Assembly: GCA_002099365.1 (NCBI GenBank)
Contig: MSED01000009.1
Span: forward strand, 1,860,001-1,924,000
Source: Phialophora verrucosa
Taxonomy: Eukaryota > Ascomycota > Eurotiomycetes > Chaetothyriales > Herpotrichiellaceae
Direction: 5' to 3'
Length of the DNA: 64,000 nt
Under the pieces are notes generated by a model. It was not told the DNA's origin and did no database searches. It was given only the letters and a program-made list of their open reading frames with translations. Position numbers and translations under genes: made by a program. Positions 32,016-43,211 of the stretch are shown one piece after another (the stretch's first letter is position 1; every line of letters begins with the position of its first letter).

Positions 32016-32591
32016 GATATATATGTGCGTGTGTGCTGGGGAGGAGAAAAGGACCACGTGTCGGCCGCTTTACTCGGGACGTACTCAATGCAGATGGTGG
32101 CTCTTGAAAAGTGACAGCGGGAGTTGGCGTCTCTCGCGCATATTCAAGATGATTTCATGTGACAGTAGAAAAGTTGGCCGCAAGTTCCTTGACTGTACTT
32201 TGAGAATACCGATACAGCAAAACGGCCCCATGTCCTCCAGACTGGGAGTCTTCAGTATTGCTGAGATTTTAAATGAAGCGCCCGGCTACGGTTCGAGTAC
32301 AACCGCTCTTCTAATCGATACCGTGTCAATCAGGCCGAAGCGGTCTTTACGCCCGTGACGGCCAGCATAACTGCCCACTAATCCGACGGTTCGAGCCCTT
32401 TCCCTCGATTGTCCCACGGAGCGTGAATTGGCTCAGTTGTATGGTGGCTATACCGTGGTGCATGTGAATAGTAGGTTCATGGGCAGAGTCTGGACAGACC
32501 ACACAAGCAACACCCTCCCAGGACAGCAGCCTCAAACTGTTCGCAGCCCAACACCAAGCGGCCACTTTGTACACCTGCGCTGTCCCCTTTC
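32016..32591. other. Convergent 3' spacer between BRR2 and the GNAT gene
   Basis: About 575 bp holding the 3' ends of two convergent genes. No coding signal or repeat seen. Confidence 0.5.
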
Positions 32592-34705
32592 TTAAGCCAA
32601 TGGCAGAGAAACCTGTTGGGAGACCATGCTTAAGAACCTAGCGTTTGCTGGATAACCGCATTTTCGAGCAACGAGCACAAATTCGTGGTCATTCCGGCAT
32701 GTCGGCTCGTCCTCTCCTTCATCGTCATCATCCATCCATTCCCGAATCCAGCCGTCCTCATCAGCCCACGAAGCTTTGTCCATGATCAGGCCCACCAGCC
32801 CCGCAATGTTTTCTTTATTTCTGAAGAATTTTTCGACCAGATCTGGTTGTTTGTCCTTGCCCAATCCCATGTAGAACTTGATCATGCCCACGGTCGGCTC
32901 AAGACGATCGAGGAGACAGTCGGCGATATCCCCGCAGGCTTTGACGAGCCCTTTCCTTATCGCATGGTAGTGTTTCACATACTTCATGCTGTAATCTGGC
33001 AAGTGAAGCAATACGTCCTCAGACTCCTCCTCGAAGAATCTTTCCCCCGACATCTCAAGCAAGTTGTCCTCAAGGCGACAATGCTCTATCGAGGCCGCCA
33101 TGTATAAGATATGACCCATGCGTGGGCTTATGTAGCCGTCATGGCACTCATCGCAAGTACAACCATAGCGAAACTGTTCGAGGTCTTCCTCTGAGTCAAT
33201 TTCAATGTTCTTCAATAGAGCGATGCATCTGGCTTGGTCGAGCGTATGGCCTTCAAACTCGTCAGAGTTGATGATAACCGAATTACCGACGAGTTTCCTA
33301 CTCCGCATGATCTCGAGCTGCTCGAGTAGCGCCTCCAGGGGCTTAAACCTGCTAGAATTGCGCATCTTCAGCAATCGAGTTGAGCAGGACTGCTTCATGA
33401 TCCAGGCTAAGCTCTTGCGAAAGAAGTGCAAGCCGGCCAGATGTAACAGTGTATTTCTTTCGTGATCCATTGCCAACCACCGCCGGTCATTAGCTCCAAC
33501 GTGCCGATAGTGTCGTTGAACAGCTGCCAGGAATTGTTTGTCAGACCGGGCGCATTTGATGGAGTCTGGTAGAATGTTTTTGACAGGTTTGAGAACGTAA
33601 GGATCAGGGTCCTGTTCGATAGGCAATACCGCGGTGATGTGACCCTCTGTGCACAAGAGGCCAAACCACATCGATAATCCAATCCGGCGGAAGCCCAGCG
33701 AACGGGCCCATGGAGTAGCCACAGAATCACACTGGTCAAGGATCTCTGCTCTGAACAGGCCGCTTGAGGTAGACATGATGGTCTTCAGAAGATCCTGGAA
33801 ATGGTTGTCTTTGGAGGACTGAGGCCAGAGAATAGCGACGAAATTACCTCCTTTGGTCTTTCGTCGTGTGGCCTCGAATAGTGTTCTCACCATTGCTGTT
33901 CCCAATCCCCGCCGTCGGTAGTGCGTATCGACAGTGACGTCTTCGATGAGCAAGATGTCACCCTCATCGAGCTGTTGTTGCCATACTTCCGAGCCCTTCA
34001 AAAATTTATGGAGCTTGTAAGTGTCTTTCAATCTCCCGTACTGGTCGAAGAGGTCGAAGGCCATTAGGGTAGATTCATCGAATGGTTTGCTCATTTGCTG
34101 ATGAAACAGTCTTCGAAGAACCTTCGTTCTTCTGATCAGCTTGGCTCCACAGAATCCAACACGACTCCTATCTTTGTCTTCGTCGATCACAGGATGAGCA
34201 CAGGTTGCAACGACGTCAATGGCCTCCAGCCAAGGCAAGTCAGCGAACTCATCATGTTCCGCCAGTCCGTCTCGGAGGTAGCCAACTTCCAAAGGCTCAA
34301 TCGCGCCATTACCTGGCATGGGCTGGAATTTGGGATCGTTTGCAGCAATGGGATATTCATCATCAGAGTCACTGTCATGATTGTCTGTGAATCTGGCAGT
34401 TCCCGTCGCCGCGGCTTGATCAAGTGGACTTTCTTCCCCGGGCGGAGTGGTAGATTTCGGGTCGTTGAACTTTGCATTCTTCCTAGAGTGAATCCTCACT
34501 TTGAACTGAAATCGTCCATCAAATGTTTGGCGCGAAGAGGGTGATGAAAGCCGAGGCAGGGCCTGTCTGAAGTCAGCTTGAGATTCCGCGTTGCATTATC
34601 TCAGGTTACCTCGTTCATCTCTGGCACTGTCGTGGTGCGAGGCACCTTCGACGCCGACGAGCTGACGGGCCCGTCGTCTTCGAGGAGCCGCTTGTTTGGA
34701 TTCAT
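32592..34705 (-). CDS. GNAT acetyltransferase with C-terminal ankyrin-like/Cys-containing region
   Basis: Two exons: 34705-34610 and 34562-32592, joined over a 47-nt intron (GTAACC...ACAG, phase 0); 688 residues. Without the first exon the frame would have to begin at a GTG, which is why the spliced start MNPNKRLLEDDGPVSSSASK was chosen. The acetyl-CoA site is plain near residue 250: EDVTVDTHYRRRGLGTAMV, with the R-x-x-G-x-G/A loop. Further on, NTLLHLAGLHFF resembles an ankyrin repeat, and the C-terminal third has GCTCDECHDGYISPRM and a CRNDHEF motif that I recall from a group of uncharacterised fungal proteins. Substrate is unknown. An acidic patch (DDDDEGEDE) lies near the C-terminus. Divergent from the thiolase gene with a 774-bp shared upstream region. 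Confidence 0.8.
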
Positions 34706-35479
34706 AAGGGCGGAGTGGATGAGGTATGAGGCGGAGAGCCTGAGAAGGCTCTCAGTGAGAAGTTGTTAGCTGTCTCGGCGAAGCAGGGCGGCTACTGGAC
34801 AAGGTGAGGATGGTCCGCTGAAGGAGAAGATATACGATTCAATAGTAGGGCAGGCAGAGCACAAGAGGAAAGCACTCAGTCTTCATGTGGAAGAAGCGGC
34901 AAGGCAGTAAAGCACAGGTAAGGTGAAGCATGGGAGAGGCAGTCGCGAGCTGGGAATGTCACCATGGCTCAAGATTCTGCAAACTTCATTCAAAGGTTTC
35001 TTTAGACACCCTGCAGCAGCCTGCGGCGCTCTGGCCACGTCTCCTCATACCTATCTACATCTTGGACAGGGCGGGCCCAACCAGTTTGTCTATGGTGTTT
35101 GATGCTGAAGGGAGCCATTGGCACTCCGGTATCTGGCCTTGCTGGGAACCGAAATGCTCAAGATGATGTCCTGCTCGGCCGCACAAGACTAGCAGTCAGA
35201 TATGGCTGCGCAAATAGTCCCGAAGCGCATTCCGCGGCTGTTGAGGCAGTGGGGAAAAGAGGCGAAAAGGGGTCGTACATCTTCCGGGGCAGCAGGTCCG
35301 CATCCGATGCCGCCTTCAATGAGAGATATTCTTACCCGGCGACCATGACCTTTGCCAGCTGCGCCTCTCATATATCACATCGCCCTCGGATTGTCGTCTT
35401 GCTTGTCGATTCCCTCTTCTCATAACTAAAGTCTTGACCGTATACCTCAAGCGCTCCTCGTGACCCAGCAAGCTCCAAC
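34706..35479. promoter_or_regulatory. Shared divergent promoter region (GNAT gene / thiolase gene)
   Basis: 774 bp between two divergent start codons, with no supported gene. It must contain both promoters; no specific element was identified with confidence. Confidence 0.45.
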
Positions 35480-36706
35480 ATGGCGACCGCCAAAGGCCTC
35501 AAACAGATCCTGACCAAGTCCCCCACCGACGTGGTCCTCCTCTCCTCCCTGCGAACACCCGTCACCCGTGCTGTAAAAGGCGGCTTCCGCGACGCTCACG
35601 ACCACGAACTCCTCACGCACGTCCTGCGCGCCACGCTTGCCGCAAACCCCAACCTCGACCCCGCGAAGATTGACGATGTAGCCGTGGGCGTGGTCCTCGC
35701 TGAGCTGGGCGGCAGCAAAGCCGCGAGGATGGCGCAGTTGCATGCCGGCTTCAACGAGCGGACAGGATTGCATACCGTCAACCGAGCGTGTAGTTCGGGC
35801 CTACAGGCAGTTACGAATATTGGCAACTCGATTGCTGTGGGGCAGATCGATGTGGGTGTGGGCGCCGGCATGGAGAGCATGACCAAGAATTATGGCAGCA
35901 AAGCTATCCCTGTGAATCTGTGGGACGAGTTGAGGAACAGTCCTATCGATAACGCGAGGGATTGCATCATGCCCATGGGGTTGACGAGCGAGAACGTGGC
36001 AAAGAGATATGGCGTCAGCAGAGAGGATCAGGACGCATTTGCCGCGGAGTCGCACCGCAGAGCTTCAAAAGCACAAAAGGCCGGGTTGTTTGATTCGGAG
36101 ATCATCCCCGTCAAGGTCAAACAGACCGAGCCTGAACACCCCGACGTCGCAAAGGAAGTCGTGGTCGACAAGGATGATGGTATCAGACATGACGCCAGTG
36201 TCGAGAAGATGGCCAAGTTAAAGCCGGCCTTCGCCAAAGACGGATCCTCAACGGCCGGAAACTCGAGTCAAATCTCAGACGGCGCCGCTGCCACATTGAT
36301 GATGCGGCGGTCAACAGCCACCGAACTGGGATTGACGAAGAGCATCATCGGCAAATGGGCTGGCACGCAAGTCGCGGGTTGCAGACCCGATGAGATGGGT
36401 ATCGGTCCCGCCATTGCTATCCCCAAGCTGTTGGATTACACGGGGTTGAAGACAGACGACGTCAACATCTGGGAAATCAACGAGGCCTTCGCCAGTCAGG
36501 CTCTGTATTGCATCAGGAAACTCGGACTGGATGTTGAGAAGGTTAACCCGAGAGGAGGTGCAATTGCTCTCGGTCATCCGCTCGGTATGACCGGCACACG
36601 ACAACTTGCCACACTCATGGCCCAATTGCAGGAGGGACAAACCGGTGTGGTGAGTATGTGCATTGGTACCGGCATGGGTATGGCCGGTCTTTTCGTCAGG
36701 GAGTAG
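35480..36706 (+). CDS. 3-ketoacyl-CoA thiolase / acetyl-CoA acyltransferase (beta-oxidation type)
   Basis: Intronless, 408 residues, the normal thiolase length. The acyl-accepting Cys is near 104 in NRACSSGLQ, the His in GHPLGMTGTRQ near 364, and the second Cys in MCIGTGMGMAG near 394; all three catalytic positions are intact. It performs the last step of fatty-acid beta-oxidation, splitting 3-ketoacyl-CoA with CoA. The sequence follows the peroxisomal POT1/FOX3 group rather than the Erg10 group. The N-terminus MATAKGLKQILTKSPTDVVL lacks the R/K-L-x5-H/Q-L pattern of PTS2, and the C-terminus VRE is not PTS1. Location is therefore uncertain: cytosolic, mitochondrial or carried into peroxisomes with a partner. 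Confidence 0.92.
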   Translation: MATAKGLKQILTKSPTDVVLLSSLRTPVTRAVKGGFRDAHDHELLTHVLRATLAANPNLDPAKIDDVAVGVVLAELGGSKAARMAQLHAGFNERTGLHTVNRACSSGLQAVTNIGNSIAVGQIDVGVGAGMESMTKNYGSKAIPVNLWDELRNSPIDNARDCIMPMGLTSENVAKRYGVSREDQDAFAAESHRRASKAQKAGLFDSEIIPVKVKQTEPEHPDVAKEVVVDKDDGIRHDASVEKMAKLKPAFAKDGSSTAGNSSQISDGAAATLMMRRSTATELGLTKSIIGKWAGTQVAGCRPDEMGIGPAIAIPKLLDYTGLKTDDVNIWEINEAFASQALYCIRKLGLDVEKVNPRGGAIALGHPLGMTGTRQLATLMAQLQEGQTGVVSMCIGTGMGMAGLFVRE

Positions 36707-37098
36707 GCTCTTTCGGCGCTGACTTTGTATATATCTGCGGCATGGCGAGGCGTTTAGCAACGCAGTTGAAAGCAAAAGTTTGGGACATGCACCCGCTCTG
36801 GAGCCCCAGCATTTGGATTGGAAGAATCAGTCTACTATTTCAACGACATATAGTAGAACAACCTAGATATACAGACTATCTCTTGCCAACTTTATGTCAT
36901 CTTTCTCTTCAGTATTATACACGCCATCCCGTCCTGACGTGTCAAGGGATGCTGCATTTCGCTTCAAGGCTCACTTCGTACTTTGACCAAAGGCTTCGAG
37001 TGACGATCATGGGAAATCTCTTGAGACTTCGAACACTGTACTTGACTTGACAGGGTGCCGTGATCATGTCACGCCTATCGCACAGCTCTTTCTAGGAT
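36707..37098. other. Convergent 3' spacer
   Basis: About 390 bp between convergent stop codons of the thiolase and mL50 genes. Nothing recognisable. Confidence 0.5.
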
Positions 37099-38425
37099 CT
37101 ACACTTGTCCCACCAAGCCACCCTCATCCTTGCGCCACGTCTCACCAGCGGGCACGAGTTTGGGGACCGGATAGACAGGTAGACCGCGATCCTCAAGCTC
37201 GCGCTTGATAACCTTCCATCTGCCGATTTCCATCTCGCGGTCCACCTGGGTCTCTCGGCGGGGGAGAATCATCACATTCGGGCCCAGCGGCGTGAACTTG
37301 GGCTTCTGCTTGCTGGCATTTGATGTTGTTGCTTCTGTAGCGGAAACGACTGTGCCGGTGTGCGCCTGTAGGCCTTGCTCGGCGAGAAGCTTTTCACGCG
37401 CGGCGAAATCCACGGCTTTTTTCTGCTTAGCTAGTAGCACTTCGGCGAACTTCTTGGGTTTCGGCTTTGCGGATTGAGTGAGTAGGTCGATGAATGTGAT
37501 TAGGGGTTTATTGCCGCGGAGAACGGTGTTGAGGAGAGGATCGGGCACGCGGTGGCCGGTCAGCTGGGAAAAGCGTTTGAGGATCTGTGTGATCAGTGAG
37601 TCGGAGCCGAGAGAAATTTGCCTGAAGGGGTACTGCATCGAAGCAGGAACATACAGCAAAAGTAAGAGGATCGCGAAAATCAAACCTCGCGCCATGTAGC
37701 TGATTTTCAATCTCTGGGACCGAGAATTCCATCTCTGTGTCCTGCTCTTCCGCTGCCTCCGTTCGTTTCAGAATCCCCTGGGGGTCGTCCAGATGCGATA
37801 TTGTGCCCGATCCCGATAGCTGGATTCTCAGAGATGCCATGCCACCAGCGAAATTTGGCGGACCGTCTGTGTGAATGTTCTTTGGGTCTCTGTTGAGTTG
37901 CTTGGCCGCGAGGCATTCAACAACGGAGATCCAGAGGAGGGACACAAATTGATCGCGTTGAGGAGGCGTTGCCTGCGTGGGATCTAGCCATCTATCAGAG
38001 TGTCCTTGTTAGTTCTTGCTTGGGTCCATTTGCAATCTCTCCAGTACTACTCACGGTTCGTAATCGTCTTTCGCATCCGGGGGAAGGTCTTTCCAATGTC
38101 CTTGGTGACCCATGTGTTCTAGCCCGTCCCATGTTGTTGCTTCGACGTAGGGTTCCAAAGGCACGACTTCTTCATCCACTGGCGCAGGCTCTGCCGGTTC
38201 CTGAGTGCGCCCACCGAAGGAACCGAGCGACACAAAGCGCCGTTGCTCACTTGGATAGCCAGAAGCTTGCCGTATATTCTGTCGGGAGGATAGAGTTGTT
38301 CTGTGCCGGATTGGCTGGCTTTCGCGCTGGAGGGCATGGCGGCACGTTCGACAGATGTATGGTGGTTTGGAAGCAGCAGAGAGCCCCTTGCTCAGAAGCT
38401 GAGGAGCTCTACCGGCAGAAGCCAT
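37099..38425 (-). CDS. MRPL13: Mitochondrial large-subunit ribosomal protein mL50
   Basis: Three exons, 38425-38055, 37991-37655 and 37584-37099, with introns of 63 and 70 nt (GTGAGT...ATAG, phase 2; GTATGT...ACAG, phase 0); 397 residues. The N-terminus is rich in Ala, Ser and Arg with few acids (MASAGRAPQLLSKGLSAASK), as in a mitochondrial presequence. The core after splicing reads ARFDFRDPLTFA then ILKRFSQLTGHRVPDP, the conserved part of the L50 domain as I recall it. The protein is called Mrpl13 in budding yeast and is a structural part of the mitoribosome. The unspliced reading of the last exon would start with a false hydrophobic N-terminus from intron 2; the splice removes it. Confidence 0.85.
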
Positions 38426-38770
38426 GCTGCCGAAGATTCACGAGCTATCCGCGTTACACTGGTAGGCAAAAGGCAGGCGGAGTTGTGATCAAACCATCTC
38501 AGACCGAATTCGTCCCAATTGGAAATGCGAACTTTCTACATACGTCGGATCAAGAACACCATTTGGGAAACTACGGCGGATTCCTTGCAAGTCGATCGGC
38601 ATTCCTCTTCTCAGCTTCATCCTTTCCTGCCTTCTGGAGCACAGTAACCAATAGCTCCGCCATCAGATTCACTCAGTGCGAAAGGCCGTCAGACTGTGAA
38701 AGACACCTACATCCTATCTGCCACAGTCCGTGGTATCGCTGCAGCAAAGACATGTGTCCCGGATTCGCGC
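38426..38770. other. Short spacer between two minus-strand genes
   Basis: About 345 bp. A plus-strand frame that spans it is an antisense shadow of mL50; no other content was recognised. Confidence 0.4.
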
Positions 38771-39883
38771 TCAAATTGACATTGCATCGAACAGGTGCGT
38801 TATGTCCAGTTCTGCCCGTTGCGTAGCCAGGTGCTCTGGTTCGTTCATTGCACGGTACCACCTCATTAGCAGACACCCCCGATCTGGCCAGACGAAGTCT
38901 TCGCCCCTCAAGGCATCCACTGCCGCAACATCCATTTGAACAGCCAGGACCTTCGGAAGTGCGAAAGCTATGCGGAATCTGGGGTCCCTGCGCACTTCTT
39001 GATAGGTGATGATCGAGTCGCGGAACATTCGGTCCACTTCTGCCTGTCGCAGCATATACGCCGCTCGGTGACTGGAGACCGCAGTCAGCAGGCTGGAGTA
39101 CGCTTGTTGGTTCAGGGGAATGGCAAGTATGTGCTCAAGCTGACCCGATATAACGTATTCCCAGATCTCCGAATAGAGGACTTGGCGATTCGTTTCGAAA
39201 GCGAACATCGGGAATTGACTTGATCGAATCATCCCAGCTGCAATTGGCATGATGATGGTGGTCCTCTCGAATTCCTTCAAGACCTTGACCAAATTGCCCA
39301 CCAATTCTCCCAGCGAGCGTGTTGTCTCCTCTGCAAGAGCGTTCAAGGCAGTCAGGATCTGGGAGATGTGCCTTGAAGTGTTGAGTTGATCTGCGACCTC
39401 CACTGAAATTGCCTCGGATCCTTGTCCAGTTGAGAATGTTTGTAACCAATGCCACATGTTGTTCAACATGCGATATTGGAGCCACCTAAATTTTGCGTAG
39501 TCGGCGAGGTGGGTGGTAAAGTCGAGCAGCAGGCATATTGCATCATCTATGGTGTTCGGGCTCTGTAGTTTGGAGGTGTTACTCCTGAGTATACTGCCGC
39601 ACCTCAGCGCCATCCATGGGAGAGACAGGTGGAAGCGCAGTTCGGCGTCAGGCGATTGCGAAAGCGAAGTCAAGGTGCGTCCCGACAACTTGGTATGCTC
39701 AAGAAAGTCGCACGTCGCGCGCCAATGGCCGTGTCCACCACATTGATAGCACCAGGAATCCTCCACAAGCTGGATTGGTGCAGCGAGCGGCGGCGTGTCA
39801 CCATCGGGAGCAGGCCGCATTTGTTGCGTAAGGTACAGACCTCGAAGCCAACCGGCCAGCGCAGACATCGATTGTTGGTCCAT
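38771..39883 (-). CDS. Uncharacterised protein with N-terminal CCHC zinc knuckle
   Basis: Single exon, 370 residues. A zinc knuckle of the C-x2-C-x4-H-x4-C type occupies residues 45-58 (CYQCGGHGHWRATC), so RNA or DNA binding is possible. The rest is predicted mostly helical by eye (EVADQLNTSRHISQILTALN; NALAEETTRSLGELVGNLVK) and matches no family I know. There is no neighbouring integrase, protease or reverse transcriptase, so a retroelement Gag origin is possible but not shown. Upstream, mL50-strand order is the same, with no overlap. Confidence 0.6.
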   Translation of the reverse strand: MDQQSMSALAGWLRGLYLTQQMRPAPDGDTPPLAAPIQLVEDSWCYQCGGHGHWRATCDFLEHTKLSGRTLTSLSQSPDAELRFHLSLPWMALRCGSILRSNTSKLQSPNTIDDAICLLLDFTTHLADYAKFRWLQYRMLNNMWHWLQTFSTGQGSEAISVEVADQLNTSRHISQILTALNALAEETTRSLGELVGNLVKVLKEFERTTIIMPIAAGMIRSSQFPMFAFETNRQVLYSEIWEYVISGQLEHILAIPLNQQAYSSLLTAVSSHRAAYMLRQAEVDRMFRDSIITYQEVRRDPRFRIAFALPKVLAVQMDVAAVDALRGEDFVWPDRGCLLMRWYRAMNEPEHLATQRAELDITHLFDAMSI

Positions 39884-40537
39884 CGTGGTGTTTGTGATCG
39901 CAGCGGCGAGAGAAAGCTGGTCCTAAATGTCGCGGGAGGAGGCGCCGAGTTGTAAAGGTTGATACAAAAGAATGTGACGGAACCACTGCCTCGAGGGTCC
40001 AATTCACAATCTGCGCATCTGTCCCCACGTGGTGCCGGGGGTGAAGGCAGCTTGACTCGGGCGTCCGACTTGGTGTCTGTGAGTAAAGCATCCGCATTTC
40101 CGTGGCCATTTCGCTGCTACTGCTGCGTGAGTTCAGGAAACAGTATACCTGGTTCCCTACCTACACAGGAAACCAGCCGATGCCCGGGGTCAAGATTTCA
40201 TTCATGCTCAACCATCATGTATGTATGTATGCAGGGAGCCGTTTGGTTCGAACTCCGACTATTGCGTTGAACTCGCTCCTGCCTGAGGCCGCGTCCTCCA
40301 CTGTTGAACCAATCCATGAACTTCAAATTGCATCCCCTTTATCTTGCCAACCGACCCTTAGCAATCAACCTTTTGAGGTGGTAGTGGACGAAAAGAGGTC
40401 GCTTGGAGGCTATGGTCGCTCTTTGCGAAACAGCCCACATCCTATGAAGATCTCGTGAGTACATTCGAGGTAGTTGAGTTTGTCGTTATTTCCTGACAGA
40501 CTGAAGACTCTCGCACAGTTGTCCAAAAGGGTGGCTC
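39884..40537. other. Intergenic, about 650 bp
   Basis: Between the zinc-knuckle gene and the SAT4-type gene on the same strand. A 103-codon plus-strand frame and its antisense counterparts have no recognisable motif. Confidence 0.4.
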
Positions 40538-41867
40538 CTACGCATCAGCAATTTGCCTGTTCTCGTATGCATCAATGCTCGCGCACAATGCACACCGGCA
40601 ATCATATTTCTGTGGTCCAAGGTCAGACGCAACAGTACGCTCTGACGGCTGATTTCTTGCCACGCTCTGGAGCGACGGATTCCCAGCTCCGTATGGATGG
40701 TCTTTCAGGAACAGAATTTCGCCTTGAGGATAAGCGGCGGCGGAGGACCATTTCGTAGATTTAGAACCCGGACGGGATGTGATGGTATTCGCCGTGTGAG
40801 GTATAGCGGATGGTGAGTTCGGCGAAAGAGTCCCACGCGTAATGTTAGAGTGGGTCGAAGGGTGTGTGTTTGAAATTCTGTCAAACAATCGACGTTGGAA
40901 TAGAACCTTCAATGCTGGAAGTGATGCGCAAATAATTGCTAAATGCGCTTCGATGTCTGTCAATGCCTGTAGAGACTTCAGCATCCTCTTCAAGAGTCTA
41001 CGGGTATACCTTACAAACGTCGGCCACCCATACCAAGTAACATCATGCGTATTGGGCCCCAGCTGGTAGTTCGTGGTAACCTTAACGAGGAACACCAACC
41101 TTGCAACGCCGATTCCAGCCGTCAACAACCCTGCAGAGAACAGGGCGTAGAGGCTGAGTCGTTGTCGGCTTGTCATGTTGAGATTTTTGACCAACAGCAT
41201 TGGTAGGATGGAAGCATATATGTCAGAGAAGACCGACGCTGCTGCCGCAAATACTACTGGGATCTGCTCGTTGCCACATGTATACTTTCCAGTATAGTCC
41301 GGATTGTAAGATTTCCAGTATGAAACGAGCGGGCGGCAGATAAATACTAGCTCCAGGCCCAAACCCACGGTGTAAGCAACGGTCAAAGCGATCGCGGCCC
41401 ATGTAAGTCGAATGAACCAAGTAATGTGGCTTCGGGCTGATATCTTGCGATAGACGAGCAGGATTGAGATCTTCGTGCAAGCGTTGCCAAGCAAGAAGAA
41501 AAGCTCGATTAACCAAACTGAAAGTCGAATGTACTGCAGCCGGTCTATCGGAATGTCCCAGAGGTGCATGTTCCAGCCCCAGGTTGTAAGGGCCTTGCAT
41601 TCCGCAAAAGTTTGCCCAATTGATATGACCTGAGAGTGTCAGCCATGGACCTGAGGGGACTCTGGATGGGAATCATACAAACCCAGACAGAAGCAGTGCA
41701 TCGTCAACGCCCACTGACTTGGTTAGACGCAAGCGAGAGTACAGTCTCAGTCCAACGACCACTGCAGTCGTAGCACACGTGGTGATGAAAAGCACAGGCC
41801 CTCCTCTTGTTTCAGGATTGACATAGTTTGGAGGAGGCCAAGTCTGTGGTCGGAGTGAAGCTGCCAT
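40538..41867 (-). CDS. SAT4/rhodopsin-like seven-span integral membrane protein
   Basis: Three exons, 41867-41679, 41629-41015 and 40966-40538, with introns of 49 and 48 nt that both close in phase 0 (GTATGA...TCAG; GTAAGG...ACAG); 410 residues. After splicing, seven hydrophobic segments appear, with family signs GVDDALLLSGF, LWLIELF-type TM3 entry (RLSVWLIELFFLLGNACTKI), DVTWYGWPTF and ALTDIEAHLAIICASLPALK. This is the large fungal rhodopsin-domain family (SAT4/Pth11-related, without CFEM). Members are suspected receptors or sensors at the plasma membrane; ligand is unknown. The tail after TM7 is Ser/Thr-rich and probably cytoplasmic. Confidence 0.85.
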
Positions 41868-43211
41868 TGCAGAGATTCAATGCCGTGTTCGGCTGAGAAG
41901 CGTGGAAGAGTCGGATACTGATGAGATACAGCCAGAGAGAGTATCCAGAAAGATTTGGACCATGAACGATACATAGAAAGTCAAATCTGAGCCTCTTCCG
42001 TATATAGCTTGCGCAACGATCAGATCGATTCTGAAGTGATAGCCGTGATATCGTGATTCTGCTCATGCGGAAGTCCAGCGTGACCTTTGCCGTTTACCGG
42101 TGCCAGCAATCAGAGGACAATTCAATTCACGTTCCTTCTCTTCTGGCAACGTGACCAAGGGACAAGAGAGATATTAGGTTATGCTTGCAAACATCCAGAG
42201 CTGTTCGACCCAACGCCAGTTGACTTCAGGCTACCTTCTGTGGTCGTAGTAATTGCCGACGTGTCCCTCTAATGATACTAGCCAATATTGGTCTGTACAA
42301 AACCGTCACCACCCAGAGAAGTGGAAGGCTAGCTTCCAGCGTTGCAACATGGAACTCCTGAGCGTTGCTAGGGTTATAGACCAGCTGCCTGAAATCGATG
42401 GGTATAGTGGGATATGATTCTTGTGGTGACAAGTAAAATTTCGGGTCGTGCTGGAAGTGACTGCCTGGTTCGCTGGTTTGGTGCCTTGACCAACGTTCAC
42501 AGGCATAATCATGTGGACATTGTAGCTGCCCGTCTGTACGAAGGCGTTGTTAATCGTTCACGAAGACAGACCGGCAAACACAGTTCCTCGAAAGCCAGGC
42601 AATGAAAGCATGAGGTTGTGTTTAGGTTTGTTAGCATTCCCCTCGTTGCAAATACCGCCGCCAGATTTATAGAAGAAAGAGTGTCGGAATCAACGATTTG
42701 TATTGCCGCTTTGCCGCTTGTGAAGTCTGTGGATGGGTGGCTATCAAAGCAGAGAATCGAGTCATTTGAGCTCCACAAGGTCAACTTCGAGGTGGGTGGG
42801 ATAAGCAAGGCCATGTCCACAATGCACGAATTTTCTGGTGTGGTGTCTTCCTTCTGACGCGGCCCGTATGGCGGTGGATGTTCACCATGTTTCACTTTGT
42901 GGGAACCGGAGCAGTACTCTCGGCAACGCTGTAGGATTTGGACGCTGAGCGATGTGCATGAATGCGTGTGTAAGAAGTGAAGGGGAAGAAGGAGTCAATC
43001 TCTCCATCTGGCTTCCTTGCAAAGAGAGATGCATTCTTCGTCTTCTGCTCGCCCGTACCGCCGCCCCTCGCGGATGACGTGAAATGTTTGGCGCTCCACC
43101 GTAATCGTGTAAGAACTGAATTTGACTTGAACTTGACGCGAACTTGATGTCGCCTTCACGTCAAGCCGTTGCAGCAGTTCTCCATCTAGAATGTGCCCAT
43201 TCTGATTTCCA
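41868..43211. other. Intergenic, about 1.3 kb
   Basis: Several minus-strand frames (42226-42432, 42306-42512, 42509-42895) look protein-like in places (for example LEASLPLLWVVTVLYRPILA) but cannot be joined with convincing splice sites or assigned to a family. They may be remnants. Confidence 0.4.

Noticed and set aside
31260..32057. 265-codon minus-strand frame at the end of BRR2
   Set aside because: Antisense shadow of conserved Brr2 coding sequence.
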